The notes below the pieces were generated by a model that made no database searches, was not told where the DNA came from, and saw only the letters and a list, made by a program, of their open reading frames with translations. Below are positions 34,092-43,941 of a DNA stretch of 64,000 bases, in pieces. Location of the stretch: NCBI GenBank assembly GCA_022711465.1, contig JAKLEZ010000005.1, positions 62,001 to 126,000 on the forward strand. Reading direction: 5' to 3'. How positions within the stretch are numbered: the first letter of the stretch is position 1; the number at the start of each line of letters is the position of its first letter. This DNA is from Planctomycetota bacterium. Its GTDB lineage: Bacteria; Planctomycetota; Phycisphaerae; UBA1845; PWPN01. The translations under genes and the position numbers were made by a program.

Positions 34092-34682
34092 GGGGAGTAT
34101 TCCTCCTTCCTTGCGTTGTGATGAGGCCGTCAGAGCGCACGACACCTTCCGGGGGCCCCATTCATCCGCATACCACATGCATACAGGAGCTTCGTGACGT
34201 GCGACTCACTTCTCGAAGGGGCATCCTGCACACCTCCGATATCAAGTCAATAATACCACGCTGCCCAGAGTGATTTCGTGTTGGGGTGCGCTTTGGCGCA
34301 CGCTGATCACATGCCACCCAGTGACATGCAGAACGGAGTCGCTGCACGCTCGGACGAACGTCGGCAACGAAACGACCATGATGAGCAACTCTGGAACCAC
34401 CTGAGCCACGCGCCGATGGACGCTTTTCTCGCCGCGTGCGATCCGCTTTTCTCAACATCATGATGGCTCTGAGGATGCGTTCCGCAACGACCGGCACGGA
34501 CAGGCAGAACCACCCCAATTCAGGATGCGTCGCTGTCTGGCCACTCGGCGTTCTTGCTATTCCGGCGAAGCGCGGCTATCAAGTAGTCTAAGAACACACG
34601 ACCACCCGGTCAGGCGCCGCATGGGGTCAGTTTCTTGGCCGGGCGCGTTCGAATGCACCTCGGTCGGGATAGGAGCAGGAAG
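34092..34682. promoter_or_regulatory. Divergent control region of the Ubl operon
   Basis: 590 bases with no convincing gene, between the operon on the minus strand and the 368-residue protein on the plus strand. A perfect hairpin GTGCGC-TTTG-GCGCAC lies at 34286-34301 and a 10-base palindrome CATCATGATG at 34456-34465; both could be operators. On the plus strand TTGCTA (34554-34559) and TATCAA (34577-34582) form a weak 17-base-spaced promoter for the divergent gene. On the minus strand a TTGACT at 34250-34245 is the best -35 candidate, but no good -10 follows, so the operon promoter remains unplaced. Confidence 0.4.
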
Positions 34683-35789
34683 ATGGCCCTCGACCTGAGC
34701 AGCCTGATCCGGTTTATCATCAAAGACGGAAAAGAGGCCCAACTCGTGCGAGCCGTCGATGATGCGGCCCGGCGCCGAAGCCGGGAGGCCGGCTTTGACA
34801 ACATCGATCACTACCTCGATCACATGCGGCTGCGGGGCGAGTATCGCCGCGCCGTCAGCTTGACCACCCGCACGGTCACGGACATAGACCGGCTGGTTCA
34901 TTTCGTCCGACGGCTGCCGGTCCCTGTGGAGGCGATCTTCCAGGTGAGCCCCCGTTTGCCGCCGTGGGAGACCTGGGAACAGGGTTCGGTGTTTGCCGTC
35001 GTGGTGGGCGAGCGCCAAGTCCTGATTCCCGAGGTGGCCGGCGATCTGCCCCAACGTGCTGTCGGAGCGCGCGATGCCGAGGCGCTGGCCGAGCTTGTCC
35101 ACGGCCTCAGCAGTTTTCGGATTGAATGTCGGGTGGAACTGCACCTGCTGCCGTCTGAATTGCCCGAGGAACGCGCTCATGAGCATCTCGAGGAGTTGAG
35201 GAAACGGCCGGAGGTCGGCGCCGTCGTTGTTCTTGGCTCGCCGGTCGTCAATCCCTTGGCTGACCCGATCGCCCGCACAATGCTCGACAATCGGCCTTCC
35301 GGGGAACTCCCTGCCCGCTTCCGATGGTCGATCAGGCTGCCGAAGACCCCCTATCTCTCCGAGCCCCTCCCCTGTGCCCCGGACCAGCAGGGAATCGTCC
35401 TGAAAGGACATGGGCTCACCACCTATCGCCGAGACTCAGCTCCCGCGATCGCACATGCGATCGCGAAGGACCCGCACCCACACAAGACGTTTGACGACTG
35501 CAGCATACTCGTTCTCGACGTCCGAACGAGGCCCTTGCTTGTACTCTGTGCCGGCCACGGGGGTTGGGGCACCATCGTCGCGGTGCGAGCACTCAAGTGC
35601 CAGTACCTCATCGAGGAACGGATCAGGCACTCCTATGACCCGGAAAAAGCCTTCCTTGGACGAGACGGAGAAGGCCGCGTGTTCGCCGTCACCTGGGCCA
35701 AGCGGAAGAAGCCCCCTTCTCACGACAAGGTCGACGACCTCGTCCTCACCGACGACGCCATCGATCAAGGATGGGGATTTGCGGTCTAG
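34683..35789 (+). CDS. Unknown protein divergent from the Ubl operon
   Basis: 368 residues from the ATG at 34683, which has AGGAG and AGGAAG upstream. I do not recognise a family. Residues 1-55 are helical and charged (DLSSLIRFIIKDGKEAQLVRAV). The middle third is beta-rich, with SVFAVVVGERQVLI. Residues 185-215 read VGAVVVLGSPVVNPLADPIA, a Rossmann-like strand, glycine-rich loop and helix. Residues 275-310 give SILVLDVRTRPLLVLCAGHGGWGT, a second such strand-loop, so a ligand-sensing or nucleotide-binding role is possible. There is no helix-turn-helix, signal peptide or membrane helix. The divergent position suggests a regulator or a partner of the conjugation system. Confidence 0.6.
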   Translation: MALDLSSLIRFIIKDGKEAQLVRAVDDAARRRSREAGFDNIDHYLDHMRLRGEYRRAVSLTTRTVTDIDRLVHFVRRLPVPVEAIFQVSPRLPPWETWEQGSVFAVVVGERQVLIPEVAGDLPQRAVGARDAEALAELVHGLSSFRIECRVELHLLPSELPEERAHEHLEELRKRPEVGAVVVLGSPVVNPLADPIARTMLDNRPSGELPARFRWSIRLPKTPYLSEPLPCAPDQQGIVLKGHGLTTYRRDSAPAIAHAIAKDPHPHKTFDDCSILVLDVRTRPLLVLCAGHGGWGTIVAVRALKCQYLIEERIRHSYDPEKAFLGRDGEGRVFAVTWAKRKKPPSHDKVDDLVLTDDAIDQGWGFAV

Positions 35790-35956
35790 CCATCGTGCTT
35801 TCCAGCGGCCAACCTGCCCTTTGCCGTGGCCAAGGACCTCTGCCGCAGATCTCCCGCGCCTTCGGGCATTGGCTGTCAATACAAATCGCCAGCCCGCTCG
35901 GGGTTCCACTGCTTCCACGGCTTCCCGGACCATGCCAGCACCGGTCCGGCTCCTCG

Positions 35957-36997
35957 TCAGAACTCTACATCCCGACCGCCCGACCTGTCCGCAAGGTCTG
36001 GTTTCCGTCGCAGCGTGTCCGATGGCAACTCGCCGAAGCATTCCTTGTAGGCCCGAGCAAAATCGCCGAAGTGCCAGAAGCCCCACCGCAGGGCCTCGGC
36101 TGTCACCGTGGTCGTGCCGTGAGTCGCCGCCCGCAAGGCCTGCCGCACCCGATGAAGCCGGAGCCGGGTCAGGTACGCGACCGGGGTGATGCCCATCAAC
36201 TCCTTGAAAGCGTACTGCAAGGTCCGCTCGCTCACCCCAGCCGCCGTGCACAGGTCGGTCACACAGAGGCGCTTCGTGGCGTGCGTAAGGGCATAATCCT
36301 CAGCGATCTGTACGACCCGACTGTAAGCCTGCCGTGTCAGGTCGCGAGGCGCGAGCTCGACGCTGGCGGCCGAACCGAGCGTCGCCAGAAGGGTTTCGAG
36401 GAGTTCGACTTGAGCGGCGGTCTGCGTCTGCGGTAGGTCAAACACCTGGGGTTGTCTCGCGGCCATGTTGACCAGGTGTCGTCCCCAATCGTACAGGGCG
36501 TGGGCGGCGGCGAGATTCGGCTGGAGCAACTCGACGCCGTGAGGAAGACAGAACTCATCCTCCCGCTGCCGCCCGCGGAGGTGCGCCCGGATGTCGTCGG
36601 GCGGTACGAGGAAGGAGACGCTCTCGTAACCAGCCGCAACGACGAAATCCACCTCGATCCCAGACCCCGCCGCCAACACCCGGTCAGGGCCGATGGACAG
36701 CCCATTCAACGTGCCGGCTGCTCGTGGGCCGAAGGCGACATACGCCATGAAACCGCTCTGCAATGTTGTGCGTGTGCGGATGGGCAGGTTAGTCGAGTGC
36801 AGCAAGAGAACGCTTGCACCGATGCGAACGACGATTCGCCTCGCTCGCAGCTGCATGGATTGCAGTTGAACTGCATCCAGCTTGATCACCTCGATCCCCT
36901 CACCGACTGCCGTCGAGTCACCGATCTCGACGATCGTGACGGATTGCCGACAGTTGGGGGTAGTCGTCCTAGTCGCTAGGGGCAGCTCTTGTCTCAT
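35957..36997 (-). CDS. AraC-family transcriptional regulator
   Basis: 346 residues. The N-terminal 220 residues form a beta-rich sensor of the AraC-binding-like type, containing GFMAYVAFGPRAAG and VVAAGYESVSFLVP. The C-terminal 110 residues are the AraC DNA-binding domain with two helix-turn-helix units: VTDLCTAAGVSERTLQYAFK, followed by MGITPVAYLTRLRLHRVRQAL and ALRWGFWHFGDFARAYKECF, which match the family signature. It is divergent from the arylsulfatase gene with 104 bases between the starts, so it probably controls the sulfatase block. The stop region is convergent with the unknown gene to the left, 167 bases away. Confidence 0.92.
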   Translation of the reverse strand: MRQELPLATRTTTPNCRQSVTIVEIGDSTAVGEGIEVIKLDAVQLQSMQLRARRIVVRIGASVLLLHSTNLPIRTRTTLQSGFMAYVAFGPRAAGTLNGLSIGPDRVLAAGSGIEVDFVVAAGYESVSFLVPPDDIRAHLRGRQREDEFCLPHGVELLQPNLAAAHALYDWGRHLVNMAARQPQVFDLPQTQTAAQVELLETLLATLGSAASVELAPRDLTRQAYSRVVQIAEDYALTHATKRLCVTDLCTAAGVSERTLQYAFKELMGITPVAYLTRLRLHRVRQALRAATHGTTTVTAEALRWGFWHFGDFARAYKECFGELPSDTLRRKPDLADRSGGRDVEF

Positions 36998-37101
36998 GAT
37001 TTGCGGAAATCCGATAGGCGCCGCATCTCTCCGACGGCATAATGTCCCTCGCGTTCGCCCTGTTTTCCTAACTAGAGGCGGCGAACCTAGGGGCCACGGA
37101 C

Positions 37102-38796
37102 ATGCCGAGCAGACGGTCGATAGCCACCGCCGGGACTCTTGCTGCCATGCTTGGGTTCGGGCCGTCTCTTATTGTAGCGGCTGACAGCCTGAAGGGTAAA
37201 CCGAACATCCTGCTCATCGTCGCCGACGATCTGGGCTACGCGGACATCGGCTGTTTCGGCGGCGAGGTCAGGACGCCGAACCTCGACAGGCTGGCGCAGC
37301 GAGGGCTGCGGGCGACAGACTACTACGTCGCCCCGAGTTGTTCACCCACACGCTCGATGCTGTTGACCGGAACGGACAACCACATCGCCGGAATCGGCAA
37401 CATGGCCGAGTGGACCGGCCCGACGCAGCGGGGAAAGCCGGGCTACGAAGGCCACCTCAACACGCGCGTGGTGAGCGTCGCCACGCTGCTGCGCAAGGGG
37501 GGCTACCACACGTACATGGCCGGCAAGTGGCACTTGGGGGACAAGCCCGAGCAGTGGCCAACGGCGCGAGGCTTCGAGCGCGATTTCACCCTGCTGCAGG
37601 GGGCCGGCAGCCACTGGTCCGACATGCTGGGTCTGCTGCCCTCCGAGCCCAAGGTGACCTACGTTCGGAACGGCGAGAAGGTCAAGGAACTGCCGAAAGA
37701 CTACTACTCCTCGAAGGCCTTCACCGACTTCATCATCGAGAGCATCGACGCGAACGGCCGCGACGACAAGCCGTTCTTCGCCTACCTCGCCTATCAAGCC
37801 CCGCACGGCCCGCTGGCCGTGCCGGATGACTGGCGGGACAGGTACCGGGGCCGGTACGACAACGGATACGATTCCATCCGGGAGGAACGACTGACCCGGC
37901 AGAAGAAGCTGGGGATCATCGGCAAAGACGTGGTGGGGTTTCCACGGCTACCCAACATTCCCGCCTGGGACACGTTGACGGTCGAGCAGCGACAGCAGGC
38001 GGCCCTCAAGATGGAACTGTACGCCGCCATGGTCGAGTACATGGACGACCAGATCGGCCGGTTGATCGACCACCTGAAGAAAACCGGCAAGTACGACAAC
38101 ACCCTGATCGTCTTCATGTCGGATAACGGGGCAGCCGGCGAGGACATGGCCGAGCTGGTGACGAAGCTGGCCCCCGCGGCGAAGGACTGGTTCGACAGGA
38201 CCTTCGACAACCGCCCTGAAAACTGGGGCCGTCCGGGTTCGTGCGTGGAATATGGCCCGCCCTGGGCGCAGGTCAGCAGCGTACCCTTCCGGCTGTTCAA
38301 GGGGGTCGAGGCCGAAGGTGGTATCCGGGCGCCGCTCATCGTGAGCGGCCCCGGCGTCAAGCATGAGGGGGCCCTCAACCACTCGGTCCTGCACGTCATG
38401 GACATGACGCCGACGTTCCTGGAATTGGCCGGCGTCGAGCATCCCGCAAAGAAGGAAGGATCTACCGTCGCGCCGCCGCAGGGAAAGTCGATGTGGCCGC
38501 TGCTCGCCGGTCGGGAAAGTGCGATCCGCGCGAATGCTGACTGGCTCGGCTGGGAACTCTTCGGCAACCGGGCGATCCGGCAAGGCGACTGGAAACTGCT
38601 GTACTTGCTCAAAGGAGCCGGGGGCACGGGCGACTGGCAGTTGTTCAACCTGCAGGGCGACCCGGGCGAGCTGGACGATCTCTCCGGGACGCACCCCGAG
38701 AAACGAGACGCGATGCTCGAGCTCTGGGATGGGTACGTGAAGGCTAACGGCGTGATCGTGTCCGACGCCGGGCCATATGCGAAGCCTAAACCGTGA
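37102..38796 (+). CDS. Exported arylsulfatase
   Basis: 564 residues with an N-terminal export signal (RRSIATAGTLAAMLGFG, ending near VAADS). The sulfatase signature is complete: metal ligands Asp42 and Asp43 in IVADDLGYADIG, the CSPTR pentapeptide with Cys80 to be converted to formylglycine, AGKWHLGDKPEQW supplying Lys and His, and the later metal pair in FMSDNGAAGED. It removes sulfate from sulfated sugars or aromatics outside the cytoplasm. The maturase gene is not in the window. The AraC gene lies divergently upstream and an esterase-like gene follows 146 bases downstream. The ribosome binding site is weak. Confidence 0.93.
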   Translation: MPSRRSIATAGTLAAMLGFGPSLIVAADSLKGKPNILLIVADDLGYADIGCFGGEVRTPNLDRLAQRGLRATDYYVAPSCSPTRSMLLTGTDNHIAGIGNMAEWTGPTQRGKPGYEGHLNTRVVSVATLLRKGGYHTYMAGKWHLGDKPEQWPTARGFERDFTLLQGAGSHWSDMLGLLPSEPKVTYVRNGEKVKELPKDYYSSKAFTDFIIESIDANGRDDKPFFAYLAYQAPHGPLAVPDDWRDRYRGRYDNGYDSIREERLTRQKKLGIIGKDVVGFPRLPNIPAWDTLTVEQRQQAALKMELYAAMVEYMDDQIGRLIDHLKKTGKYDNTLIVFMSDNGAAGEDMAELVTKLAPAAKDWFDRTFDNRPENWGRPGSCVEYGPPWAQVSSVPFRLFKGVEAEGGIRAPLIVSGPGVKHEGALNHSVLHVMDMTPTFLELAGVEHPAKKEGSTVAPPQGKSMWPLLAGRESAIRANADWLGWELFGNRAIRQGDWKLLYLLKGAGGTGDWQLFNLQGDPGELDDLSGTHPEKRDAMLELWDGYVKANGVIVSDAGPYAKPKP

Positions 38797-38942
38797 TCCC
38801 GATAAGGACACCAAGCAAGCTGAAAGAAAGGACAATACAGCATCTCGCGTTTTGTCGCCTTGCTGCTGTTTCTGGCCTCGAGTATGGCAGAGGCAGCCGA
38901 GATCGTTGCAGTTGACAATTTCGTCCGGGTAGACGAAGTTCC

Positions 38943-40022
38943 ATGAGATGCATTGCAGTGCGACGCAGATTCCGATCCGTCTCTGCTGCCAAGCTGATTG
39001 GTCAACAGTCCGCCCTGCTTGTCGGGCTGCTGGTGTGCGCGCTCGGTTCGTGTTGTCCTCCGGTGACGACTCCTCCCGCTGGTGTGTATCAGGCCGAAGT
39101 CGAGCAGGGTCGGCGCCCGACGAGTTCGGGCAAGCGCGTACGCTACAACCTCTTCATCCCGCAGCCGGACGCTGCGCTGCCGCCGCCGCCCTGGCCGGCC
39201 GTCGTTCTGAGCCATGGTTTCGCGCGCGACCGCACACGCCATCGGGACAACGCCATGTACCTGGCCCAGCGCGGCATTGTGGTGCTGACGCCGGATATGG
39301 CCGGTCTTCTCGGCGGTGAGGCTGCCCAATTGAACTGCATCGCCGATCTGGTGGATGACGTGGCTTGGCTGGCCCAGCGCAGCGCCGCTCACGATGACGC
39401 GCTGACCGGGCTGGTGGATCCGGCGCGGATCGGCCTGGCCGGGCATAGCGCAGGTGGCGCGATATCGTTCGAGGCGGCCATCGATGCCCAAAACACGACG
39501 ACACCAGTAGCTGCCGTCGCCCTGTTGGACGCTGTACCCTGGGATCGGACCATCGCTCGGGCCGCCGGCTTCCCGACGATACCCTTTGCGAGCTGGCGCT
39601 CCGAGCCGGGGCCCTGTAATGCCGATGGTTCAGTTCGGTCTTTGCTCAGCGGTCTGCCACTCCCCACGGAAGATGTGCTGATCGTCGGCGGGACGCACTG
39701 CGACCCCGAGAACCCCTCCGACGCGCTTTGCGCGCTGGCCTGCTGCCGCAGCACGACCGGACGGCAGGCCCTTTACCAGCAGTTCCTCTATCTCTTCGTC
39801 CGTGATGCTCTCCAGGCTCCCTTCGTTCCGGGTGAGCCTGAGGAGTACGAAGCAGCCCTCGACGCGGCCGCTACGCTGGGTTTGATTGTGCGCACACCCG
39901 GCGGTAAAAGAGGTGAGCTACCCGTGAGTCTGAGAGCAAATGGCGAGTCCTACGTCGAAGGTCCGGACGGCGCCCCGGACCGGGGCATCCGGTTTACGAT
40001 GACATTCCTTTTCCCGAAGTGA
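38943..40022 (+). CDS. Alpha/beta-hydrolase lipoprotein (chlorophyllase/dienelactone hydrolase-like)
   Basis: 359 residues. The signal sequence ends at a lipobox-like ALGSCC, making it a probable lipoprotein. The alpha/beta-hydrolase fold starts with PAVVLSHGFARDR (oxyanion strand) and continues to the nucleophile elbow GHSAGG with Ser169. VLIVGGTHCDPEN near residue 235 is the region where the acid and His are usually found, though a catalytic His cannot be assigned with certainty. Residues 270-290 hold several cysteines (LCALACC). The substrate is unknown; an ester is likely. Its stop is 35 bases before the ATG of the patatin gene. Confidence 0.78.
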   Translation: MRCIAVRRRFRSVSAAKLIGQQSALLVGLLVCALGSCCPPVTTPPAGVYQAEVEQGRRPTSSGKRVRYNLFIPQPDAALPPPPWPAVVLSHGFARDRTRHRDNAMYLAQRGIVVLTPDMAGLLGGEAAQLNCIADLVDDVAWLAQRSAAHDDALTGLVDPARIGLAGHSAGGAISFEAAIDAQNTTTPVAAVALLDAVPWDRTIARAAGFPTIPFASWRSEPGPCNADGSVRSLLSGLPLPTEDVLIVGGTHCDPENPSDALCALACCRSTTGRQALYQQFLYLFVRDALQAPFVPGEPEEYEAALDAAATLGLIVRTPGGKRGELPVSLRANGESYVEGPDGAPDRGIRFTMTFLFPK

Positions 40023-40057
40023 GCGCCGCCGGGGCGTCCGGCATGGAGAGGGTGGAC

Positions 40058-41284
40058 ATGGCACATTCAGGCAATCAGGTTCGGCATGGCCTGCAACTCA
40101 TTGTCCTGGTCACCGTTTCGGCGGCGGCTGGTTGTGCGGGGCCGGTTCGCCAGCGGGCGGTGCCGCCCGAACTGCAGGATCGGGCCCTGATCAGTGGTTT
40201 GTCACCGGCGGTGCGGACCTGGGGGGCGGCCGTCAACCGGGAGTTCCAGGAGGCATTGTTCGAGTCGGCACGGCGCGAGCAGGAGTTCCGGACAAGTTCC
40301 GGTCAGACCGGCCCGCTACCTGTGGCGGAGTTCCTGGCCATCTCCGGCGGCGGCGCGAACGGGGCCTTCACGGCCGGGCTGTTGAATGGCTGGACCGCCG
40401 GGGGCAACCGCCCACAATTCAAGGCAGTTACCGGCATCAGTACGGGAGCACTCATTGCCCCGTTTGCCTTCCTCGGACCAACCCACGATGAGACGCTCCG
40501 GAAGTTCTACACCGGGGTCACTACGAAAGATGTCCTCACCCAGCGCAGCATGTTCGCCGCCTTGTTTGACGATGCGTTGACCGACAACACGCCGCTCCGG
40601 CGGCTGATCGCGACCCTGGTTGACCAGAAGCTGCTGGATGCCATCGCCGCGGAATACCGCAAGGGCCGCCTGCTGATCATCGGAACCACGAACCTGGACG
40701 CCCAGCGGGAAATGATCTGGAACGTGGGAGCCATTGCGGCGAGTGGGCATCCGCGTGCCGTGGAATTGGTTCGAGACATCATGATCGCCTCCGCCGCCAT
40801 TCCCGCCGCTTTCCCGCCGGTGATGATCGATGTGGAGGTCGACGGACAGCACTACCAGGAGATGCATGTGGATGGCGGGACGGTCACGCAGGTGTTCCTT
40901 TACCCGCCTTCGCTCAAACTCAAAGAGCTCTCCGAGGCTGCAGGCTTCAAGCGAGACCGCCGTGTCTACATCATCCGCAATGCCCGATTCGATCCGGAAT
41001 GGGCGGAGACGCAGCGCCGCACGCTCAGTATCGCCGGCCGGGCGGTTTCCTCGCTGATCGCCACCCAGGGCGTCGGCGACCTGTACCGGACTTACCTGAA
41101 CGCCCAGCGCGACGGCATCGACTACAACCTGGTCGCCATCCCCACTGATTTCAGGCTTCAGCCCCGGGAGGTCTTCGACCGGGAGTATATGCAGAAACTG
41201 TTCGACGTCGGATTCGAAATGGGCAAGAAGGGCGGGTTCTGGAAGAAAACGCCGCCCGCGTTTGAGGGTGAAGTACCCGGCTAA
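40058..41284 (+). CDS. Patatin-like phospholipase lipoprotein
   Basis: 408 residues from the ATG at 40058, which has GAGAGG upstream; a GTG at 40019 overlapping the previous stop is the alternative. A lipobox (VSAAAGC, Cys26) marks it as a lipoprotein. The patatin features are intact: the oxyanion loop FLAISGGGANGAF (residues 92-104), the nucleophile elbow TGISTG with Ser128, and HVDGGTVTQ with the catalytic Asp. Patatin enzymes use a Ser-Asp dyad to hydrolyse acyl groups of lipids. Close packing with the alpha/beta-hydrolase suggests both act on lipids or esters at the envelope. Confidence 0.9.
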   Translation: MAHSGNQVRHGLQLIVLVTVSAAAGCAGPVRQRAVPPELQDRALISGLSPAVRTWGAAVNREFQEALFESARREQEFRTSSGQTGPLPVAEFLAISGGGANGAFTAGLLNGWTAGGNRPQFKAVTGISTGALIAPFAFLGPTHDETLRKFYTGVTTKDVLTQRSMFAALFDDALTDNTPLRRLIATLVDQKLLDAIAAEYRKGRLLIIGTTNLDAQREMIWNVGAIAASGHPRAVELVRDIMIASAAIPAAFPPVMIDVEVDGQHYQEMHVDGGTVTQVFLYPPSLKLKELSEAAGFKRDRRVYIIRNARFDPEWAETQRRTLSIAGRAVSSLIATQGVGDLYRTYLNAQRDGIDYNLVAIPTDFRLQPREVFDREYMQKLFDVGFEMGKKGGFWKKTPPAFEGEVPG

Positions 41285-41356
41285 CAGGCGAGGCGCCAGG
41301 AGGCCAGTGAGCGTCTCAAGTCGCCACCGATCTTCGCCGCAAGAAGGGCTGACGAC

Positions 41357-41384
41357 TTGCACACGAGATCGCTCCTGGTAGAGT
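41357..41384 (+). promoter_or_regulatory. Promoter-like site for the second sulfatase gene
   Basis: TTGCAC (41357-41362) and TAGAGT (41379-41384) are 16 bases apart, each matching four of six consensus bases. The leader before the ATG at 41470 would be about 80 bases and contains GAGGAG as ribosome binding site. Confidence 0.33.
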
Positions 41385-41469
41385 GTACGAAAGGATCAAA
41401 TCGAAACGACTGGGCCGTTCATGCCGTGTCTCTGAGAAGGTGCGGACCAGTCAACACGAGGAGAAAGCT

Positions 41470-43941
41470 ATGAGAGTAGTCAGACAACGATGGATAAATG
41501 CGATGCTGGCCGTCGCGGCAGCCGCGATTCCCTGCCTGGGCCAGCAAGCCGCCGGCGTGATTAAGGAGGGGGTGACCGAAGCCAGGCATCGTTCCCATCT
41601 CCCCATGCCGAACACGATTCGGCCCGGCCTCACTACCTATGACGCGAAGGATCCGGACAGCAAGTTTCCTCCTATCGAGCAACTGCGCCCGCCCAAGGGT
41701 GCGCCCAACGTGCTGATCATCCTGATTGACGACGCCGGGTTCGGCTCGTCCAGCACCTTCGGCGGTCCCTGTCAGACGCCGACCCTGGATCGGCTGGCGG
41801 CGGGCGGGCTGAGGTACAACCGTTTTCACACCACTGCCGTTTGCTCGCCGACGCGCCAGGCGCTGCTGACCGGGCGCAATCACCACTCCTGCGGCATGGC
41901 CGGCATCACCGAGACCGCCACCGGCGCACCAGGCTACAGCTCGGTTCGGCCCAACTCCATGGCGCCTCTGGCAGAGACGCTTAAACTCAACGGCTATTCC
42001 ACCGCGCAGTTCGGCAAGTGCCACGAGGTGCCGGTGTGGCAAACGAGCCCGGCCGGGCCGTTCGATGCCTGGCCCACGGGCGGAGGCGGCTTTGAGTACT
42101 TTTACGGCTTCATCGGCGGCGAGGCGAACCAGTGGTATCCGACGCTCTTCGAGGGCACCACGCCGGTTGAGAACAAGAAGACGCCCGAGGAAGGTTATCA
42201 CCTGATGGCTGACATGACCGACAAGGCCATCAAATGGATCGGGCAGCAAAAGGCGCTGGCGCCGGACAAGCCCTTCTTCATCTACTTTGCTCCCGGGGCC
42301 ACCCATGCGCCGCACCACGTGCCGAAAGAATGGGCTGACAAGTACAAGGGCAAGTTCGACCAGGGCTACGACAAGCTGCGCGAGGAAACCTTCGCCCGCC
42401 AGAAGCAACTCGGGGTCATCCCGGCCGACTGCCAGCTCACCGCGCGCAATAAGGAGGTACCGGCCTGGGAAGAGATGCCGGATGCGTTCAAGCCCGTACT
42501 CGCTCGGCAGATGGAGGTTTACGCGGCCTTTCTGGAATACACCGACTACCACGTCGGGCGAGTCGTGGGCACGCTGGAGAAGCTGGGGATACTCGACGAC
42601 ACGCTCATCTACTACATCGTCGGCGACAACGGCGCCTCCGCCGAAGGCTCGATCAACGGCTGCTTCAACGAGATGAGCTACTTCAACGGGCTGCAGCCCC
42701 TGGAAACGCCGCAGTACCTGACGGAGCGGCTTGACAAACTCGGCGGGCCGGAGTCCTACAACCACTACGCCGTGGGCTGGGCGCTCGCCATGGACACCCC
42801 TTACCAGTGGACGAAGCAGGTCGGCTCCCACTGGGGCGGCACGCGCAACGGCACCGTCATCCACTGGCCCAAGGGAATCAAAGCCAAAGGCGAGATTCGC
42901 CCGCAATTCGCCCACGTCATCGATGTGGCGCCGACCGTCCTTGAGGCGGCCGGCCTGCCGCAGCCGGAGTCGGTGAACGGCATCCAGCAGGAGCCCATCG
43001 AGGGCATCAGCATGCTGTACTCCTTCGACGATGCGAAGGCCGCCGAGCGGCACGAGACGCAGTATTTCGAGATGTTCGGCAATCGTGGTATCTATCACAA
43101 AGGGTGGACCGCGGTGACGAAACACCGGACCCCCTGGGCCCCCATGACCCAGAAAGTACCGGCCTTCGATGATGACGTCTGGGAACTCTACGACACGACA
43201 AAGGACTGGAGCCAGGCAAAGGACGTCGCGAAGGAAATGCCGGAGAGACTGCATGAGCTGCAGCGACTCTGGTTAATCGAGGCAGTGCGCTACAAGGTAC
43301 TGCCCTTGGATGACCGGTTGATGGAGAAAATCAACCCGGACACCGCCGGCCGACCGATCCTTGTTCGGGGCAGGACCCAGCTCCTGTTTGGCGGCATGGG
43401 TCGCCTGTCGGAGAACTGCGTCCTGAACCTGAAGAACAAGTCCCACTCGGTCACGGCCGAAATCGTGGTGCCTGAAAAGGGTGCTGAGGGGGTTATCGTT
43501 TCCCAGGGGGCCAACATCGGTGGCTGGAGCCTGTACGCCAAGAAAGGCAAGCTGAAGTACTGCTACAACTGGGGCGGCTTCAAGCACTTCTTCGCTGAAT
43601 CCACGGACCCGCTCCCTGCGGGCCGACACCAAGTGCGTATGGAGTTCGCCTACGCCGGCGGCGGCCTCGGCAAGGGCGGCAAGGCAACCTTGTTCGTCAA
43701 CGGCAAGAAGGTCGGCGAAGGGGGGATTGGGGCGACGCTGGCGATGATCTTCTCCGCCGACGATGGCTGCGACGTGGGTGAGGACTCGGGGGCCGCGGTG
43801 TCCCCCGATTATGGCCCGGTCGGCAACGCCTTCAACGGCGAGATCCGGGGCGTGCAACTCTCCATCGCCGATGACCCGAACAACGCCGATCATCTCGTCA
43901 AGCCGGAGGACGCCGTCCGCGCTGCGTTGGGACGGCAGTGA
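41470..43941 (+). CDS. Exported arylsulfatase, long form
   Basis: 823 residues from the ATG at 41470, with GAGGAG upstream. A signal peptide covers residues 1-25. The sulfatase core has Asp87 and Asp88 in ILIDDAGFGSS, CSPTR with Cys125 as the formylglycine site, and IVGDNGASAEG as the second metal pair. The usual GKWH reads GKCHE here, so the Trp is replaced by Cys while Lys and His stay. Residues 640-800 form a C-terminal beta-sandwich (ILVRGRTQLLFGGMGRL, then GQ-type laminin-G-like strands). The length and arrangement match the large bacterial sulfatases near Pseudomonas AtsA. It precedes the porin gene by 104 bases. Confidence 0.93.
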   Translation: MRVVRQRWINAMLAVAAAAIPCLGQQAAGVIKEGVTEARHRSHLPMPNTIRPGLTTYDAKDPDSKFPPIEQLRPPKGAPNVLIILIDDAGFGSSSTFGGPCQTPTLDRLAAGGLRYNRFHTTAVCSPTRQALLTGRNHHSCGMAGITETATGAPGYSSVRPNSMAPLAETLKLNGYSTAQFGKCHEVPVWQTSPAGPFDAWPTGGGGFEYFYGFIGGEANQWYPTLFEGTTPVENKKTPEEGYHLMADMTDKAIKWIGQQKALAPDKPFFIYFAPGATHAPHHVPKEWADKYKGKFDQGYDKLREETFARQKQLGVIPADCQLTARNKEVPAWEEMPDAFKPVLARQMEVYAAFLEYTDYHVGRVVGTLEKLGILDDTLIYYIVGDNGASAEGSINGCFNEMSYFNGLQPLETPQYLTERLDKLGGPESYNHYAVGWALAMDTPYQWTKQVGSHWGGTRNGTVIHWPKGIKAKGEIRPQFAHVIDVAPTVLEAAGLPQPESVNGIQQEPIEGISMLYSFDDAKAAERHETQYFEMFGNRGIYHKGWTAVTKHRTPWAPMTQKVPAFDDDVWELYDTTKDWSQAKDVAKEMPERLHELQRLWLIEAVRYKVLPLDDRLMEKINPDTAGRPILVRGRTQLLFGGMGRLSENCVLNLKNKSHSVTAEIVVPEKGAEGVIVSQGANIGGWSLYAKKGKLKYCYNWGGFKHFFAESTDPLPAGRHQVRMEFAYAGGGLGKGGKATLFVNGKKVGEGGIGATLAMIFSADDGCDVGEDSGAAVSPDYGPVGNAFNGEIRGVQLSIADDPNNADHLVKPEDAVRAALGRQ

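Noticed and set aside
34286..34301. Perfect hairpin GTGCGC-TTTG-GCGCAC considered as a terminator
   Set aside because: It lacks a T-run on either side and lies between divergent starts, so an operator is more likely than a terminator.
34162..34518. Open frames on both strands in the 590-bp control region
   Set aside because: None has a ribosome binding site or a plausible protein composition, and they overlap the hairpin and palindromes.
34557..35411. A minus-strand open frame that could have extended the Ubl operon
   Set aside because: It is opposite the 368-residue plus-strand gene, which has a ribosome binding site and balanced composition; the minus frame does not.
41419..43254. A 611-residue minus-strand open frame opposite the second sulfatase
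   Set aside because: The sulfatase on the other strand has a full signature and ribosome binding site, while this frame has no domain and no start signal.
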